A DNA stretch of 64,000 nucleotides from Lactobacillus sp. MRS-253-APC-2B (GCF_012843675.1 NZ_JABAFO010000001.1:186001-250000), one strand, 5' to 3'. Counted from the stretch's first letter, positions 47,731 to 57,900 are shown. Notes: generated from the sequence alone by a model not told the origin. Program-made: numbers and translations.

Positions 47731-48378
47731 CTATTTTTGACCATCTTTGGCATTGTTGTTTTCAATAAAGTAGATCAGCGTCTGCAGCTCATTGGTCAGG
47801 TCAATGTTTTGCACCTGAACGTCTTTTGGCACTGACAGGCGTACCGGCGTAAAGTTCAAGATACCGTGTACACCGGCCTCAACCAGCTCATCAGTAACTG
47901 CTTGTGACTTTTCACCGGGAACCGTTAAAATGACAACGTCAATCTGCTGTTCCTTCAGCTGCTTTTTCATCTCACCGACTGGGTAGACAGGAATCCCACT
48001 CTTAACGGTATTGGCCAGAGCAGGTTTAGGATCAAAGGCGGCACTGATCCGCAGATTGGTACTTTGATGAAAGTTATAGTTCATCAGGGCACTGCCCAAG
48101 CTGCCGACCCCGACCAACGCCACACTGGTCAGCTTGTCTTGATTCAGGATACCCTTGAAAAAGTTTAAAAGCTTTTCCACATCATAGCCATAGCCTCGTT
48201 TGCCCAATTCGCCAAAATAGGAAAAGTCGCGTCGAATCGTTGCTGAGTCAACCTTGACTGCTTCTGACAGTTCAGTTGATGAAACCCGCCGCTTGTTGGC
48301 ATTAAGCAAAACGTTCAGATACCGATAGTAGACCGGCAACCGCTTAGCCGTGGCACGGGGAATTTTACGCGTTGCCAT
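47731..48378 (-). CDS. rex: Redox-sensing transcriptional repressor Rex
   Basis: A 215-residue repressor. The N-terminal winged helix (about 1-80: [40 protein letters not shown]) binds DNA, and the Rossmann domain ([15 protein letters not shown], about 90-104) binds NADH, which releases Rex from DNA. ATG at 48378. Candidate Rex boxes lie in its own promoter. Targets would include fermentation genes. Confidence 0.96.
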   Translation of the reverse strand: MATRKIPRATAKRLPVYYRYLNVLLNANKRRVSSTELSEAVKVDSATIRRDFSYFGELGKRGYGYDVEKLLNFFKGILNQDKLTSVALVGVGSLGSALMNYNFHQSTNLRISAAFDPKPALANTVKSGIPVYPVGEMKKQLKEQQIDVVILTVPGEKSQAVTDELVEAGVHGILNFTPVRLSVPKDVQVQNIDLTNELQTLIYFIENNNAKDGQK

Positions 48379-48407
48379 TAATAGATTCCTCCAATTCAGA
48401 TTCTAGT

Positions 48408-48426
48408 TTGTGAAAATTATTCCTTT
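48408..48426. promoter_or_regulatory. Partial Rex-like box in the rex leader
   Basis: TTGTGAAAATTATTC matches the left half and centre of the Rex consensus (TTGTGAAATAWWTTCACAA); the right half is poor. It lies just downstream of the rex -10. Confidence 0.4.
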
Positions 48427-48429
48427 ATT

Positions 48430-48470
48430 ATTTTAGCAACTCAGCCAGACTTTGTGAACTATTTTCCAAG
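48430..48470 (-). promoter_or_regulatory. rex promoter with overlapping Rex-like box
   Basis: Minus strand TTCACA (48458-48453), 17 nt, TAAAAT (48435-48430). TTGTGAACTATTTTCCAAG at 48452-48470 matches about 15 of 19 positions of the Rex operator and covers the -35, so self-repression is likely. Confidence 0.6.
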
Positions 48471-48676
48471 AAAAGAATCTTTTTTTCATACTTAACGTGC
48501 CTTTTATTATGCTACAGGGATCGATGCTTGTCCATGAGGAATTTGTGAAAAACCGATTGCTGTTTTGATTATGCGCATCTGATCATTTGCTCTCGAACCG
48601 ATTTTTTACACACTAAATTAAATGCTTAACATTGTCGTCACTCGGCTCAATCTCGCCAGTCCACTCAATCTTGTGC

Positions 48677-48682
48677 TACAAT
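48677..48682 (+). promoter_or_regulatory. Extended -10 of the ABC-F gene
   Basis: TGC-TACAAT, 37 nt before the start; no strong -35. The rest of 48471-48676 shows no gene; a further TTTGTGAAA occurs at 48543. Confidence 0.5.
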
Positions 48683-48718
48683 CTTACTGATTATCTACAA
48701 TAAAAATGAGGTTGAACT

Positions 48719-50650
48719 ATGCTCTTATTGCAAACCAATAACGTTGAGCGTCGTTTTGGCAGCGATGTCTTGTTTCACAATATGAATATGCAGATCCAAG
48801 ATCACGGCCGTACTGCCCTGGTTGGCCGTAACGGTGCCGGTAAAACGACTTTCTTAAAGATCGTTGCTGGCCTGACCGAGCCCGATGAAGGCACGGTCAC
48901 TCATGCTCGTGATCTCACGATTGGCTACTTAGCCCAAAATCAAGGACTCGACAGTCAAAACTCAATCTGGGCTGAATTAGACAGCGTTTTTGCTCCCCTA
49001 CACGATCTAGAACGTCAGCTGCATGATCTGGAAGAACGATTAGGAACGCTTGCTCCTGACGATGCTGACTATCAAGAAATACTAGCCAGCTATGATCGAC
49101 TGTCGGAACAGTTTAAAAAGCAAGGCGGCTATGAATATGCCTCCCGGATGCGGGGTGTTTTGCATGGTTTTGGCTTTGGCGAAGAAATGTATGACACCTC
49201 AGTCAATGCGCTTTCTGGCGGTCAAAAGACCAAGCTGGCCCTAGCCAAGATTTTGCTACAGTCGCCTAATCTTTTAATCTTAGACGAACCGACCAATCAC
49301 TTGGATATGGGTGTTTTAAGTTGGTTGGAAGATTATCTTAAAAGCTACCAGGGTGCGCTCTTGATCGTCTCTCACGACCGTTACTTTTTGGATCGCGTCG
49401 TTACCGATGTTTATGATCTGGACAACCGGACCCTGATTCACTATACCGGCAACTACACTCAGTTTGTTACCCATAAGCGTGAACGACTGCAAGCGGAATG
49501 GAAGCACTATGAGCAGCAGCAAAAAGAAATCGCCAAACTGGAGGATTTCGTCAATCGCAATATCGTGCGCGCATCAACAACCAAACGAGCTCAGGCCCGG
49601 CGCAAACAGCTGGAGAAAATGGATCGCCTGGAGCGTCCAGTGACTGATGATGCCTCGATTCACTTTCAGTTTCACAGTGATCATGACTCTGGCAACGAGG
49701 TCTTAGATGTTTTTGATCTCAACATTGGCTATCAGGATCAAAAACTGGCTGGACCATTATCGTTTAAGGTCCGCAAAGGCCAGCGCATCGGTATCATCGG
49801 ACCAAACGGAATTGGCAAGTCCACATTGTTAAAAACGCTTTTGAAAAAGATTCCCAAACTCAGTGGCACGATCAAGTTTGGCGCCAACTTAGAGATTGGC
49901 TATTACGACCAGGAACAACAGCAGCTGCACCCCGAAAAAACCGTTTTAGAAGAAGTCTGGGACGATCATCCCGAAGTTTCTGAAAAAGATATTCGCTCGC
50001 TTTTAGGCAGCTTCTTGTTTGTTGGCGATGACGTCTACAAACCGGTCAGTGCTCTTTCTGGTGGTGAAAAGGCACGTCTTGAGCTGACCAAGCTGTCATT
50101 TATGCCGATCAACTTCTTGATCCTTGATGAACCAACCAATCACTTGGACATCGACAGTCGTGAGGTCTTGGAAACTGCTATCAATGAGTTTGACGGTACC
50201 GTCTTATTCATCTCGCATGACCGCTACTTCTTAAATCAAGTAGCTACTGACATCCTGCACATGACGGCTGATGGCATGACCCATTATGAGGGCAACTATG
50301 ACGACTATCTAACCCAGCAGGCCAAAACATCAGCTGCCATTCAGCCTACAGTCAAGACCAAACAGTCAGCGGGTCAAGCCTCCTATCAGCAGAGCAAAGA
50401 AACCCAGCGTGCCCGGCGCAAACTGCAGCGTCAGGTCGACCAATTGGAGACTCAGATGGGCGAGTTGGAAGACAAACAAGCGACCATCGAAGCCCAGATG
50501 GCTCAACCAGAGATTGCTACCGATATTGCCAAGCTGACTGATCTGCAAAAAGAACTGGATGCTTTAAAAGCGCAAAGTGAGGAAATCGAGCTGCAATGGA
50601 CTGAGGCAGCTGAAGCTTTGGAGAAATTTAACCAAGAAAATCCTGAATAA
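48719..50650 (+). CDS. ABC-F family ATPase (YdiF/EttA-like)
   Basis: A 643-residue soluble protein with two ABC ATPase modules: Walker A GRNGAGKT (37-44) and GPNGIGKS (about 361-368); signatures LSGGQ and LSGGE; and two DEPTNHLD Walker B boxes. The interdomain linker (EIAKLEDFVNRNIVRASTTKRAQARRK) inserts into the ribosomal E site in this family. The C-terminal extension (about 545-643) is a charged coiled coil. No membrane spans, so not an exporter. Probably a translation factor; antibiotic protection cannot be judged. ATG at 48719 behind GAGG. Confidence 0.93.
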   Translation: MLLLQTNNVERRFGSDVLFHNMNMQIQDHGRTALVGRNGAGKTTFLKIVAGLTEPDEGTVTHARDLTIGYLAQNQGLDSQNSIWAELDSVFAPLHDLERQLHDLEERLGTLAPDDADYQEILASYDRLSEQFKKQGGYEYASRMRGVLHGFGFGEEMYDTSVNALSGGQKTKLALAKILLQSPNLLILDEPTNHLDMGVLSWLEDYLKSYQGALLIVSHDRYFLDRVVTDVYDLDNRTLIHYTGNYTQFVTHKRERLQAEWKHYEQQQKEIAKLEDFVNRNIVRASTTKRAQARRKQLEKMDRLERPVTDDASIHFQFHSDHDSGNEVLDVFDLNIGYQDQKLAGPLSFKVRKGQRIGIIGPNGIGKSTLLKTLLKKIPKLSGTIKFGANLEIGYYDQEQQQLHPEKTVLEEVWDDHPEVSEKDIRSLLGSFLFVGDDVYKPVSALSGGEKARLELTKLSFMPINFLILDEPTNHLDIDSREVLETAINEFDGTVLFISHDRYFLNQVATDILHMTADGMTHYEGNYDDYLTQQAKTSAAIQPTVKTKQSAGQASYQQSKETQRARRKLQRQVDQLETQMGELEDKQATIEAQMAQPEIATDIAKLTDLQKELDALKAQSEEIELQWTEAAEALEKFNQENPE

Positions 50651-50651
50651 T

Positions 50652-50689
50652 AAAAGACCGCCGAATCTGTCTTAATTCAGCGGTCTTTT
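50652..50689. terminator. Terminator between the ABC-F gene and the dehydrogenase
   Basis: AAAAGACCGC..GAAT / ATTC..GCGGTCTTTT stem, usable by both convergent genes. Confidence 0.88.
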
Positions 50690-50700
50690 GTTGTTTGTAA

Positions 50701-51663
50701 CTATTGACGGAACTTACGGGTATTTTCAGCTAAATGAACCAGCCCCCGCAAGAAATCATGAGTCGTGGCCTCATAATCATACTTTTTGCCCAGTTCGTAG
50801 ATGTAGCCATTGATGTAGTCGACTTCGGTGTTACGGCCATTGTGCATGTCTTGATACATTGAAGGATAATGTAATGGATTACCAACCCGGCTGACGTATT
50901 CAACCGTCTTCCATTCGGTTTCGCGATCATTAAGCAGCTTGATACCGGCTCGTTCGGTCACATCATAAGCCTCATTGATCAATTGCTTGCTCAAGCGTTC
51001 GGCACCTGGGTAGTCGATGAATTGACCCATTTGAATCTCAAACAGCGTGCAGATCGTGTTGACAACTGAATTAAAGACAACCTTGGTCATCAACGTTCCC
51101 AAAAAGTTGGTCGTCAGTGTTGGATTTAAGTTGGCAGCCTTAAAGTCGGCGATAATCTCATGCGTGCGTTCGTCTGGTTCTTCGGTCTCATTGGCAACAT
51201 TGATCGATCCGGCACCCGGCTTGCCGATAAAGTCAACGTCACCAGCCTTGTTTAAGACGGTCCCGATCAGACACGTACCGGCCAAGACATGTTCTTTAGG
51301 GAAATATTTGTTCAGTTTTTTAATGTGGCCCATCCCGTTCATACCAGAAAAGACGTACTGTTTTTCAGGCTTAAAGAAGTGAGCCGAACGTTCCAGGAGG
51401 TCTTGCAGCGTCATCTGCTTAGCAAAAACGATAAACACGTCGGGCTCACCTTGGTATTCTTCTGGTGAATAGATGTTGACCGGTACCAGATGGCGGTTTT
51501 CATGATCACGGGAAACATAGACCCCGCCTTGTTTTTTGATGGTCTCAACTTCTGGTGCCCAGTTGTCGACAAAATCAACCTGTGCCCCCGCATTTTCCTG
51601 CAGCAGCACCCCAAAGCGCAATCCCATTGCACCTGCACCTAAAACCGTATATCGCAGTGTCAT
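50701..51663 (-). CDS. Ketopantoate reductase-family 2-hydroxyacid dehydrogenase
   Basis: A 320-residue ApbA/PanE-fold protein: Rossmann LGAGAMGLRFG (about 8-18), a central NAD(P)-binding half, and a C-terminal half with KVVFNSVVNTI (Lys and Asn of the family) and PSMYQDMHNGRNTEVDYING (the S-x-x-x-D-x-x-x-G-R-x-T-E pattern). No pantothenate gene is nearby; some members of this family in lactic acid bacteria are D-2-hydroxyacid dehydrogenases, so reduction of branched 2-keto acids is an alternative. A GTG at 51672 sits too close to the SD; ATG 51663 is used. Confidence 0.8.
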   Translation of the reverse strand: MTLRYTVLGAGAMGLRFGVLLQENAGAQVDFVDNWAPEVETIKKQGGVYVSRDHENRHLVPVNIYSPEEYQGEPDVFIVFAKQMTLQDLLERSAHFFKPEKQYVFSGMNGMGHIKKLNKYFPKEHVLAGTCLIGTVLNKAGDVDFIGKPGAGSINVANETEEPDERTHEIIADFKAANLNPTLTTNFLGTLMTKVVFNSVVNTICTLFEIQMGQFIDYPGAERLSKQLINEAYDVTERAGIKLLNDRETEWKTVEYVSRVGNPLHYPSMYQDMHNGRNTEVDYINGYIYELGKKYDYEATTHDFLRGLVHLAENTRKFRQ

Positions 51664-51688
51664 TTTTATCACTGATCCTTTCGTAACC

Positions 51689-51773
51689 TTAATTAAAATA
51701 TGTTATTGGGCTTAAATCATTATTCATCTTAATCAACGCCTCATATTCTAATCTTGTTTTAATTAAAAATCAA
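51689..51773 (-). promoter_or_regulatory. Promoter region of the ketopantoate-reductase-like gene
   Basis: Minus strand TTGATT (51773-51768), 17 nt, TAGAAT (51750-51745). TTTTAATTAAAA (51757-51768) fills the spacer and TTAATTAA recurs at 51689-51696; ATATTCTAATCTT is shared with the aroE upstream region. Confidence 0.65.
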
Positions 51774-51787
51774 TGATAAAAAGTGAT

Positions 51788-52087
51788 TTATTTAAAATAG
51801 ATCTGGCCATGCAGACTGCATTTTGGATTAAAAGCATGCCCACAGCGCGGACAGGTTCCCAACTGATATTGATCGAATCTCATCAGACAGCCACAGATAC
51901 CGCACATAACCGGCCAATCATCTTTATTGCTGGCGGCAAAACGATGGTTCTCCAGTGCATCATGGCACTGATAACAGGCATAGTATCTTTGACAGCGCGC
52001 GCATTTCATTGCTGCCACGTCAACTGACAGGTGGTAATGGATACAGCGACCCGCCTGATCCAGATCCAAGCCATAAATCCTCATCAT
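51788..52087 (-). CDS. CHY-type zinc-finger protein
   Basis: A 99-residue protein with the CHY pattern: C15-I-H17-Y-H19 (GRCIHYH), C29/C32 (KCARCQ), YACYQCHDALENH (C38, C41, H42, H48), C62/C65 (MCGICG) and C79/C82 (TCPRCGH), then a final Cys/His pair. These residues should bind two or three zinc ions. Function in bacteria is not established. The start ATG overlaps the birA stop (ATGA), so it is translationally coupled to the biotin ligase. Confidence 0.85.
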   Translation of the reverse strand: MMRIYGLDLDQAGRCIHYHLSVDVAAMKCARCQRYYACYQCHDALENHRFAASNKDDWPVMCGICGCLMRFDQYQLGTCPRCGHAFNPKCSLHGQIYFK

Positions 52088-53070
52088 GACATCATCCCTG
52101 GCAGATTAACCTTGGTAACCTCGCCACTGATAAATGATTGCTTGGTTCCATCGGCAAGCTCTACTACCAGGCCACCTTGCTCATCAATATCAATTGCTGT
52201 TCCAACGACCTGACGATTGCCAATTTTGAGTTCGACTGGCCGATTCAAGACCAGTGAATGATCACGATACTCCGGCAAAAACTTTCCAGAATCATACTCG
52301 TGATAGATGCTCATGATCTCTACCAACAGTTCAGCAGCCAAACGATTACGATCAACGGTCTGGCCAGGAACAATGCTGCCGGCCTTTTGGGCAAATTCAT
52401 TTGGGAAATCTGCTGTCGATAGATTGATGCCAATACCGACAATCAATGCTGCCGACGAGGCTGATTCAAGCTCCAGCGTAGCTTCGGTCAAAATGCCGCA
52501 GACTTTGTGACCATTCATGTAAATATCGTTGACCCATTTATATGAAAAATCATGATCGGGAAAAGTCCGTTTAAGCACGTGACCGACCGCAACGGCGACC
52601 CCAGTTGTCAAAAGACCGATCTTAGGCAAGGCACTCATTGGGTTGTGCGGCAACACCAGACTGAAATAAAGCCCGGTTTTTTGCGGCGAATAGAACTGAC
52701 GCCCCCGTCTGCCATAACCAGCTGTCTGCTGATCAGCCAAAAAAGCAACCGGTCGATCGGGCTGATGGCTGCTGAGATACTGCTTAGCCCAGTTTTGCGT
52801 TGAGTCAATCGATCTGGCAGTATGAATCTCACCTGCAAAGCGGCCCTTGGTCTGCATTTTAATTACAGCACTATCCAAGTGATCAGATCCCAAATAGCGA
52901 TAGCCAAGCGAACGCTGACTTTCAATCCGATGTCCTTGTTTACGCAAGGCATCGACGCCTTTCCAAATGCTTTCGCGACTAATGCTCAGCTTTTGGGCCA
53001 ACTGACTGCCTGAAACCCACTGATTTTCATTAAGCAAAAAAATCTTCAGCAGCTCATCTTTGGTACTCAT
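52084..53070 (-). CDS. birA: BirA: biotin protein ligase with N-terminal repressor domain
   Basis: A 328-residue bifunctional protein. The N-terminal winged helix (about 15-60: WVSGSQLAQKLSISRESIWKGVDAL) binds DNA. The ligase domain has the biotin/ATP loop YGRRGRQFYSP (about 113-123), KWVNDIYMNGHKVCGIL and a C-terminal SH3-like part. It attaches biotin to AccB and Pyc, both encoded nearby, and represses biotin uptake. ATG at 53070. It lies 11 nt after bioY, and a BirA-type operator precedes bioY. Confidence 0.95.
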   Translation of the reverse strand: MSTKDELLKIFLLNENQWVSGSQLAQKLSISRESIWKGVDALRKQGHRIESQRSLGYRYLGSDHLDSAVIKMQTKGRFAGEIHTARSIDSTQNWAKQYLSSHQPDRPVAFLADQQTAGYGRRGRQFYSPQKTGLYFSLVLPHNPMSALPKIGLLTTGVAVAVGHVLKRTFPDHDFSYKWVNDIYMNGHKVCGILTEATLELESASSAALIVGIGINLSTADFPNEFAQKAGSIVPGQTVDRNRLAAELLVEIMSIYHEYDSGKFLPEYRDHSLVLNRPVELKIGNRQVVGTAIDIDEQGGLVVELADGTKQSFISGEVTKVNLPGMMS

Positions 53071-53081
53071 CGTTATTCCCC

Positions 53082-53633
53082 CTAGTCTAGGTTCAGCGTT
53101 GGTACGCTGCGCAGCTGACGAGCAATGGCAACGGCAACGCCTGCTTTAATCAAATCACCGGGAATAAAGGCCAGGTTAGACATCAAAGCGGCTGCCAGCG
53201 TCATATGCGACTGCCAGCTGAGCCAGACCGAGCCCGTAACATCAATAAACACCACGCCAGCAACGATCACCATTAAAAATTCCTGCCACCAGTTCCAGCT
53301 GCCGCCAAAATGTCTCCGCAGACTACCAATCAAAAGCGGCGTAAACAGCCATGCCAAAAGATAGCCACCGGTTGGCCCGGCAAAAACGGCAATACCACCG
53401 CTGCCACCAGTCAAAAATGGAAAACCAACCGCTACCAAAAACAGCAGCAATGCAACTGAGGTCGTTCCCTCTTTGGGACCAAGCAGCTCACCAGCCATCA
53501 TGACTCCCATATTTTGCAAAACGATTGGTACTGGAATAAAACCCAATGGAATTCCTGGAATCATGCCTAAAACGATCAACATGGCCGTCATCAAAGCAGT
53601 CTGTGTTAAATGAACTATATTTTGTCGTTTCAT
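53082..53633 (-). CDS. bioY: BioY, biotin transporter substrate-binding subunit
   Basis: A 183-residue S component of an ECF-type biotin importer, with about six spans and the BioY pattern PVPIVLQNMGVMMAGELLGPKEG (first part about 34-47) and GPTGGYLLAWLF. It needs the shared EcfAA'T module, not in this window. No biotin synthesis genes are seen, so uptake is probably essential. The ATG at 53633 follows GAGGG; the frame extends to 53681 without SD and would run into the operator. Confidence 0.93.
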   Translation of the reverse strand: MKRQNIVHLTQTALMTAMLIVLGMIPGIPLGFIPVPIVLQNMGVMMAGELLGPKEGTTSVALLLFLVAVGFPFLTGGSGGIAVFAGPTGGYLLAWLFTPLLIGSLRRHFGGSWNWWQEFLMVIVAGVVFIDVTGSVWLSWQSHMTLAAALMSNLAFIPGDLIKAGVAVAIARQLRSVPTLNLD

Positions 53634-53649
53634 TTTATCCCTCTTTTTC

Positions 53650-53681
53650 TTGTCACCCACTTTTTTAAAAATGGGTGACAA
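53650..53681. promoter_or_regulatory. BirA-type operator upstream of bioY-birA
   Basis: TTGTCACCC, 14 nt, GGGTGACAA: perfect 9-bp inverted arms with the 14-nt spacing of BirA boxes (TTGTTAACC-N14-GGTTAACAA). Position 17 nt before the bioY start suggests biotin-dependent repression of bioY-birA. Confidence 0.8.
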
Positions 53682-53695
53682 TATTTTTAAAACAA

Positions 53696-53722
53696 GAGCT
53701 CAGCTCGCATTGAACTGAGCTC
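53696..53722 (-). terminator. Terminator after the aminotransferase gene
   Basis: GAGCTCAG / CTGAGCTC stem, then TTGTTTT on the minus strand, 17 nt after the stop. Confidence 0.7.
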
Positions 53723-53738
53723 AGTAATTGACGATTAA

Positions 53739-54926
53739 TTATTTTTGATGGTTGGCCATAAAGGCTTGAATCCGCTGTACGGCTTCTTTCAAAACATCCA
53801 TGCTGGTTGCATAGCTGATCCGTACATGATTTTCCATCCCAAAGGCGGCGCCGGGAACGACTGCCACATGGGCCTCTTCAAGCAGGGCATTGACAAACTC
53901 GTCAGTTGAGGCAAATCCGGTCAGCTTAACTGCCTCGCTGACGTCTGGAAAGGCATAGAAGGCACCGGCTGGCTTAACGTCCAACTTAAAGCCAGGAATC
54001 TCATTTAATAATGGATAAAGCGTGTTGATGCGTTCTTCGTAAGTAGCGCGCATTTCTTCAACACAGGACTGGTCACCAGTAATAGCTGCCAGAGCTGCAT
54101 ATTGACTAACAGCGGCCATGTTGCCGGCTGCATGACTCAAGAACGTCTTCAATCCCTTGACTACGTCAGCATCAGCAATTGCGTAGCCAACGCGCCAGCC
54201 GGTCATTGAATAGGTCTTGGACATTCCGTTGACCAGAATCGTCTGCTGGCGAATCTCAGGCGACAGATCCAACAGTGAAACAAACTTGGTACCATTGTAA
54301 ACCAGCTTGCCATAGATATCGTCGGCAATCACGATCACGTTATGCTCAACGGCCCAATCACCAATTGCCTGCAGCTGCTCACGCGTATAGACGGCACCAG
54401 ATGGGTTGTTTGGCGTATTTAAAATCATGGCCTTGGTCTTAGGCGTGCGAGCGGCTTCCAGTTCTTCTGGCGCAACCGTCAGACGGCTTGCTGCCGGCTT
54501 GACGAACACCGGCTTGGCACCGGCCAGCTTGACTTGTTCGCCATAAGTTACCCAGTAAGGCAATGGGATCAAAACTTCATCGCCTTCGTTAAACAGTGCT
54601 TGTCCCAGGGCGTACAGCGTCATTTTGGCACCATTCATTACTACTACGTTGTCGGCTGTGAAATTGGTGCCATGATCAGCGTTTTCCTTATCGGCAATTG
54701 CTTTTCGCAAAGGCTCGATACCGACTGCCGCGGTGTAGAAGTCAACGTCACCGGATTCAATTGCCTTGATAGCGGCCTGACCGATATGTTTTGGCGTATT
54801 GAAGTCTGGCTGACCAATCGAAAGGTTTAAGACGTCAATACCTTGTGCCTTCATCGCCTTGGCCTTGCCGGACAAAGCCAGCGTTGCTGAGGGTTGAATG
54901 TTGCTTACGCGTTCTGAAATTTCCAC
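53739..54926 (-). CDS. Class I PLP aminotransferase, aspartate aminotransferase-like
   Basis: A 395-residue aminotransferase of subgroup I-gamma. The PLP Lys lies in NGMSKTYSMTGWRVGY (about 231-246), with NTPNNPSG (about 169-176), IADDIYG (about 200-206) and the carboxylate Arg near the end (VRISYA). AspB-type enzymes move amino groups between Asp and Glu, although aromatic or branched substrates are possible. The start is GTG at 54926 with GAGGT upstream. It follows pyc by 41 nt; oxaloacetate made by Pyc would be its substrate. Confidence 0.88.
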   Translation of the reverse strand: MEISERVSNIQPSATLALSGKAKAMKAQGIDVLNLSIGQPDFNTPKHIGQAAIKAIESGDVDFYTAAVGIEPLRKAIADKENADHGTNFTADNVVVMNGAKMTLYALGQALFNEGDEVLIPLPYWVTYGEQVKLAGAKPVFVKPAASRLTVAPEELEAARTPKTKAMILNTPNNPSGAVYTREQLQAIGDWAVEHNVIVIADDIYGKLVYNGTKFVSLLDLSPEIRQQTILVNGMSKTYSMTGWRVGYAIADADVVKGLKTFLSHAAGNMAAVSQYAALAAITGDQSCVEEMRATYEERINTLYPLLNEIPGFKLDVKPAGAFYAFPDVSEAVKLTGFASTDEFVNALLEEAHVAVVPGAAFGMENHVRISYATSMDVLKEAVQRIQAFMANHQK

Positions 54927-54967
54927 TGTTTTAACCTCGCTTTACAAATCAATGCTGCTAAATCTGA

Positions 54968-57900
54968 TTAGCTTAAAGGACTCATCTGAATCAAAAGATC
55001 TTGACTTTCCATCGTTGAACCAGCCTTGGCGTAGACTTTGTCGATCTTGCCGTCAAATGAAGCCTTGATCGTTGTTTCCATCTTCATGGCCTCAGTTACG
55101 ACCAGCGTCTGGCCCTTCTTGACCTCATCACCGTTTTCGACCATCACGTCAACGACCGTTCCGTTAAGCGGCATCCCAATCTGACCTGGATCGTGCGGAT
55201 CGGCTTTTGGTACGCTAACCTTGGCCGTAGCGGCATGCGTTTGATCCTTGACCGTCAAGACCAGCTGCTGGCCGTTTTCAGAGAACAGCAGTTGACGGTT
55301 ACCATCAACGTCCATGTCTGAAACGGTATTAAGCTGCAAAATTTCGGTCCGCCCTGGCCGCAGGTTGACGTAGATCTTTTCTCCTGGCCGCATGCCTTGG
55401 TAAAACGTGTTCGTATCCAGGACGCCAATCTGGCCATACTGGCGATTGCGCTTGACGTAATCCAAAAAGACGTCTGGATAAAGCACGTAGCTGATGACCT
55501 CTTCGGCAGTTGGCTGACGCTTCAGCTGTTCAGCCAATTCCTTGGTCGTCTGATCAAAGTCAACTGGCTTGGCCAGACTGCCGGGACGTACTGTAATGGC
55601 AGGATGATCCTTTAAGACAACTTGCTGCAGCTGCTTTGGAAAGCCACCATATGGCTGTCCCAAATCACCAGCAAAGAAGTTGACGACTGATTCTGGGAAG
55701 TCCAGCGTCTTGCCACGTTCCAAGATATTACTGCTGTCCAGACCATTTTGAATCATAAAGATGGCCATATCGCCAACCACCTTGGAACTTGGCGTAACCT
55801 TAACGATGTCGCCGAGCAGGGCGTTAACTTCACGATACTTGGCCTTGACCTCATCAAAGTCGTCCAGTCCCAGTGACTTGGCCTGCTGCTGCAGATTGGA
55901 GTACTGACCACCAGGCATTTCCGTCTGGTAGATATCGGTCTGTGGCGACGTGATGCCGTTCATGAAGTCTTGATACAATGGCTTGACCTGAGCCCAGTAA
56001 TCATTGATCTTTTCAACCGTTTCAATATCCAGTTCTGGTTGCCGCTCATTGCCAGCCAGAGCATAGTAGAAGCTGCTCATGCTTGGCTGACTCGTAGTCC
56101 CAGAAAGTGCGCTGGAAGCCACGTCAACCACGTCAACTCCGGCTCTGGTAGCCTGAACGTAGGTTGCAACCCCATTGCCGGTCGTGTCATGCGTATGCAG
56201 GTGAACCGGTACGTCATACTTGCTCTTCAGCTCACCAACCAGCTCATAGGCTGCCTGTGGCTTGAGCAGACCGGCCATGTCCTTGATCCCGATGATCTGG
56301 GCGCCGGCATCAACCAATTGACCAGCCAGCGTCTTGTAGTAGTCCAGCGTGTACTTGTGCTCGTCAGGACTAAGCAGGTCACCAGTGTAGCACATCGTTC
56401 CTTCCGCAATCTTACCGGTTTGACGAACGTATTCAATGCTTTTTTGCATCTGTTCAATCCAGTTCAGACTGTCAAAGATCCGAAAGACGTCAACGCCATC
56501 TTCAGCACTCTTGTCGATAAACTTCTTTAAGGCGTTATCTGGATAGTTCTTGTAGCCAACCGCGTTTGATCCCCGCAAGAGCATCTGCAGCATGGTATGT
56601 GGCATCTTTTCACGCAGAATCTTCAGACGTTCCCAAGGATCCTCACCCAAGAAGCGATAGGCCACGTCAAAGGTTGCGCCACCCCATACCTCAGCAGAGA
56701 AGACGTTTGGCATGGCACGATCATAAAGATCTGCAATTGGCAGCATGTCCTTGGTCCGCATCCGCGTGGCAAACAGACTCTGGTGGGCATCCCGCATCGT
56801 CGTATCAGTAATCAAAACGCGCTTTTGATCACTAACCCACTTCATAGCAGCCTCAGCCCCGTCACGATCCAAGATGTCCTTGGCATTGACGATTGGCAGG
56901 CCATTGTGACGTTCCAAATTGATCTTTGGTGCCTTCAATTCAGCAGCATGGACCTGTTCGCGTGCCTTAACGCCATTAAAGCCATTAACGGTAACGTCAC
57001 CAACGTAGGTCAGCAATTGCTTGGCTGAGTCTGGCTTTTCGTGCTTAAAGTCAAATAATTCTGGTGTCTGATCAATAAACGTCGTGTGGGCCTGCCCAGC
57101 CTCAAAGACTGGATGGTGCAGCACGTTTAGCATAAATGGAATGTTGGTCTTAATCCCGCGAATCTGGAACTCATGCAGTACCCGAATCATACGACGGACG
57201 GCTGACTTAAACGTCCGTGCATGAACGCAGGCCTTAACCAGCAGTGAGTCAAAGTATGGCGTGATTACGGCTCCCGCATAGGCATTGCCCCCGTCAAGCC
57301 GCACGCCCATCCCACCAGGTGAACGATACGTTTCAATGCGACCCGTGTCTGGCATAAAGTTGTTTTCAGGGTCTTCGGTCGTAACCCGACATTGGATCCC
57401 ATAGCCGTTGTGCTCCAATTGATCTTGAGCCGGCAGCTCGAGATCCTTATATAAATCAGCACCATCGGCAATCAGGATCTGTGACTGCACAATGTCGATA
57501 TCGGTAATCAATTCCGTAACAGTGTGCTCAACTTGAATCCGCGGATTGACCTCAATAAAGTAAAAGTCATCATCGGTTACCAGAAATTCAACCGTCCCGG
57601 CATTTTGATAGTGTACGCTTTCCATCAGCTTAACGGCTGCCTGGCAGATTGCCTGGCGCCGTTCTTCATTTAGAGCCAGGCTGGGCGCAAACTCGATCAC
57701 TTTTTGATTCCGCCGCTGAACCGAACAGTCTCGCTCAAACAGATGCATGACGTGCCCGTGTTGGTCAGCCAGAATCTGAACTTCAATATGTTTAGGATTC
57801 TTCAGATACTTTTCAACGTAGAGCTCATCATCGCCAAATGACTGCTTGGCCTCGCTGCGAGCTCGGTCGTAGGCGCCATCAAGCTCATCATCATTATGAA

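Noticed and set aside
48719-50650. ABC-F protein as a drug exporter
   Set aside because: Two ATPase modules but no membrane segments; ABC-F proteins act on the ribosome.
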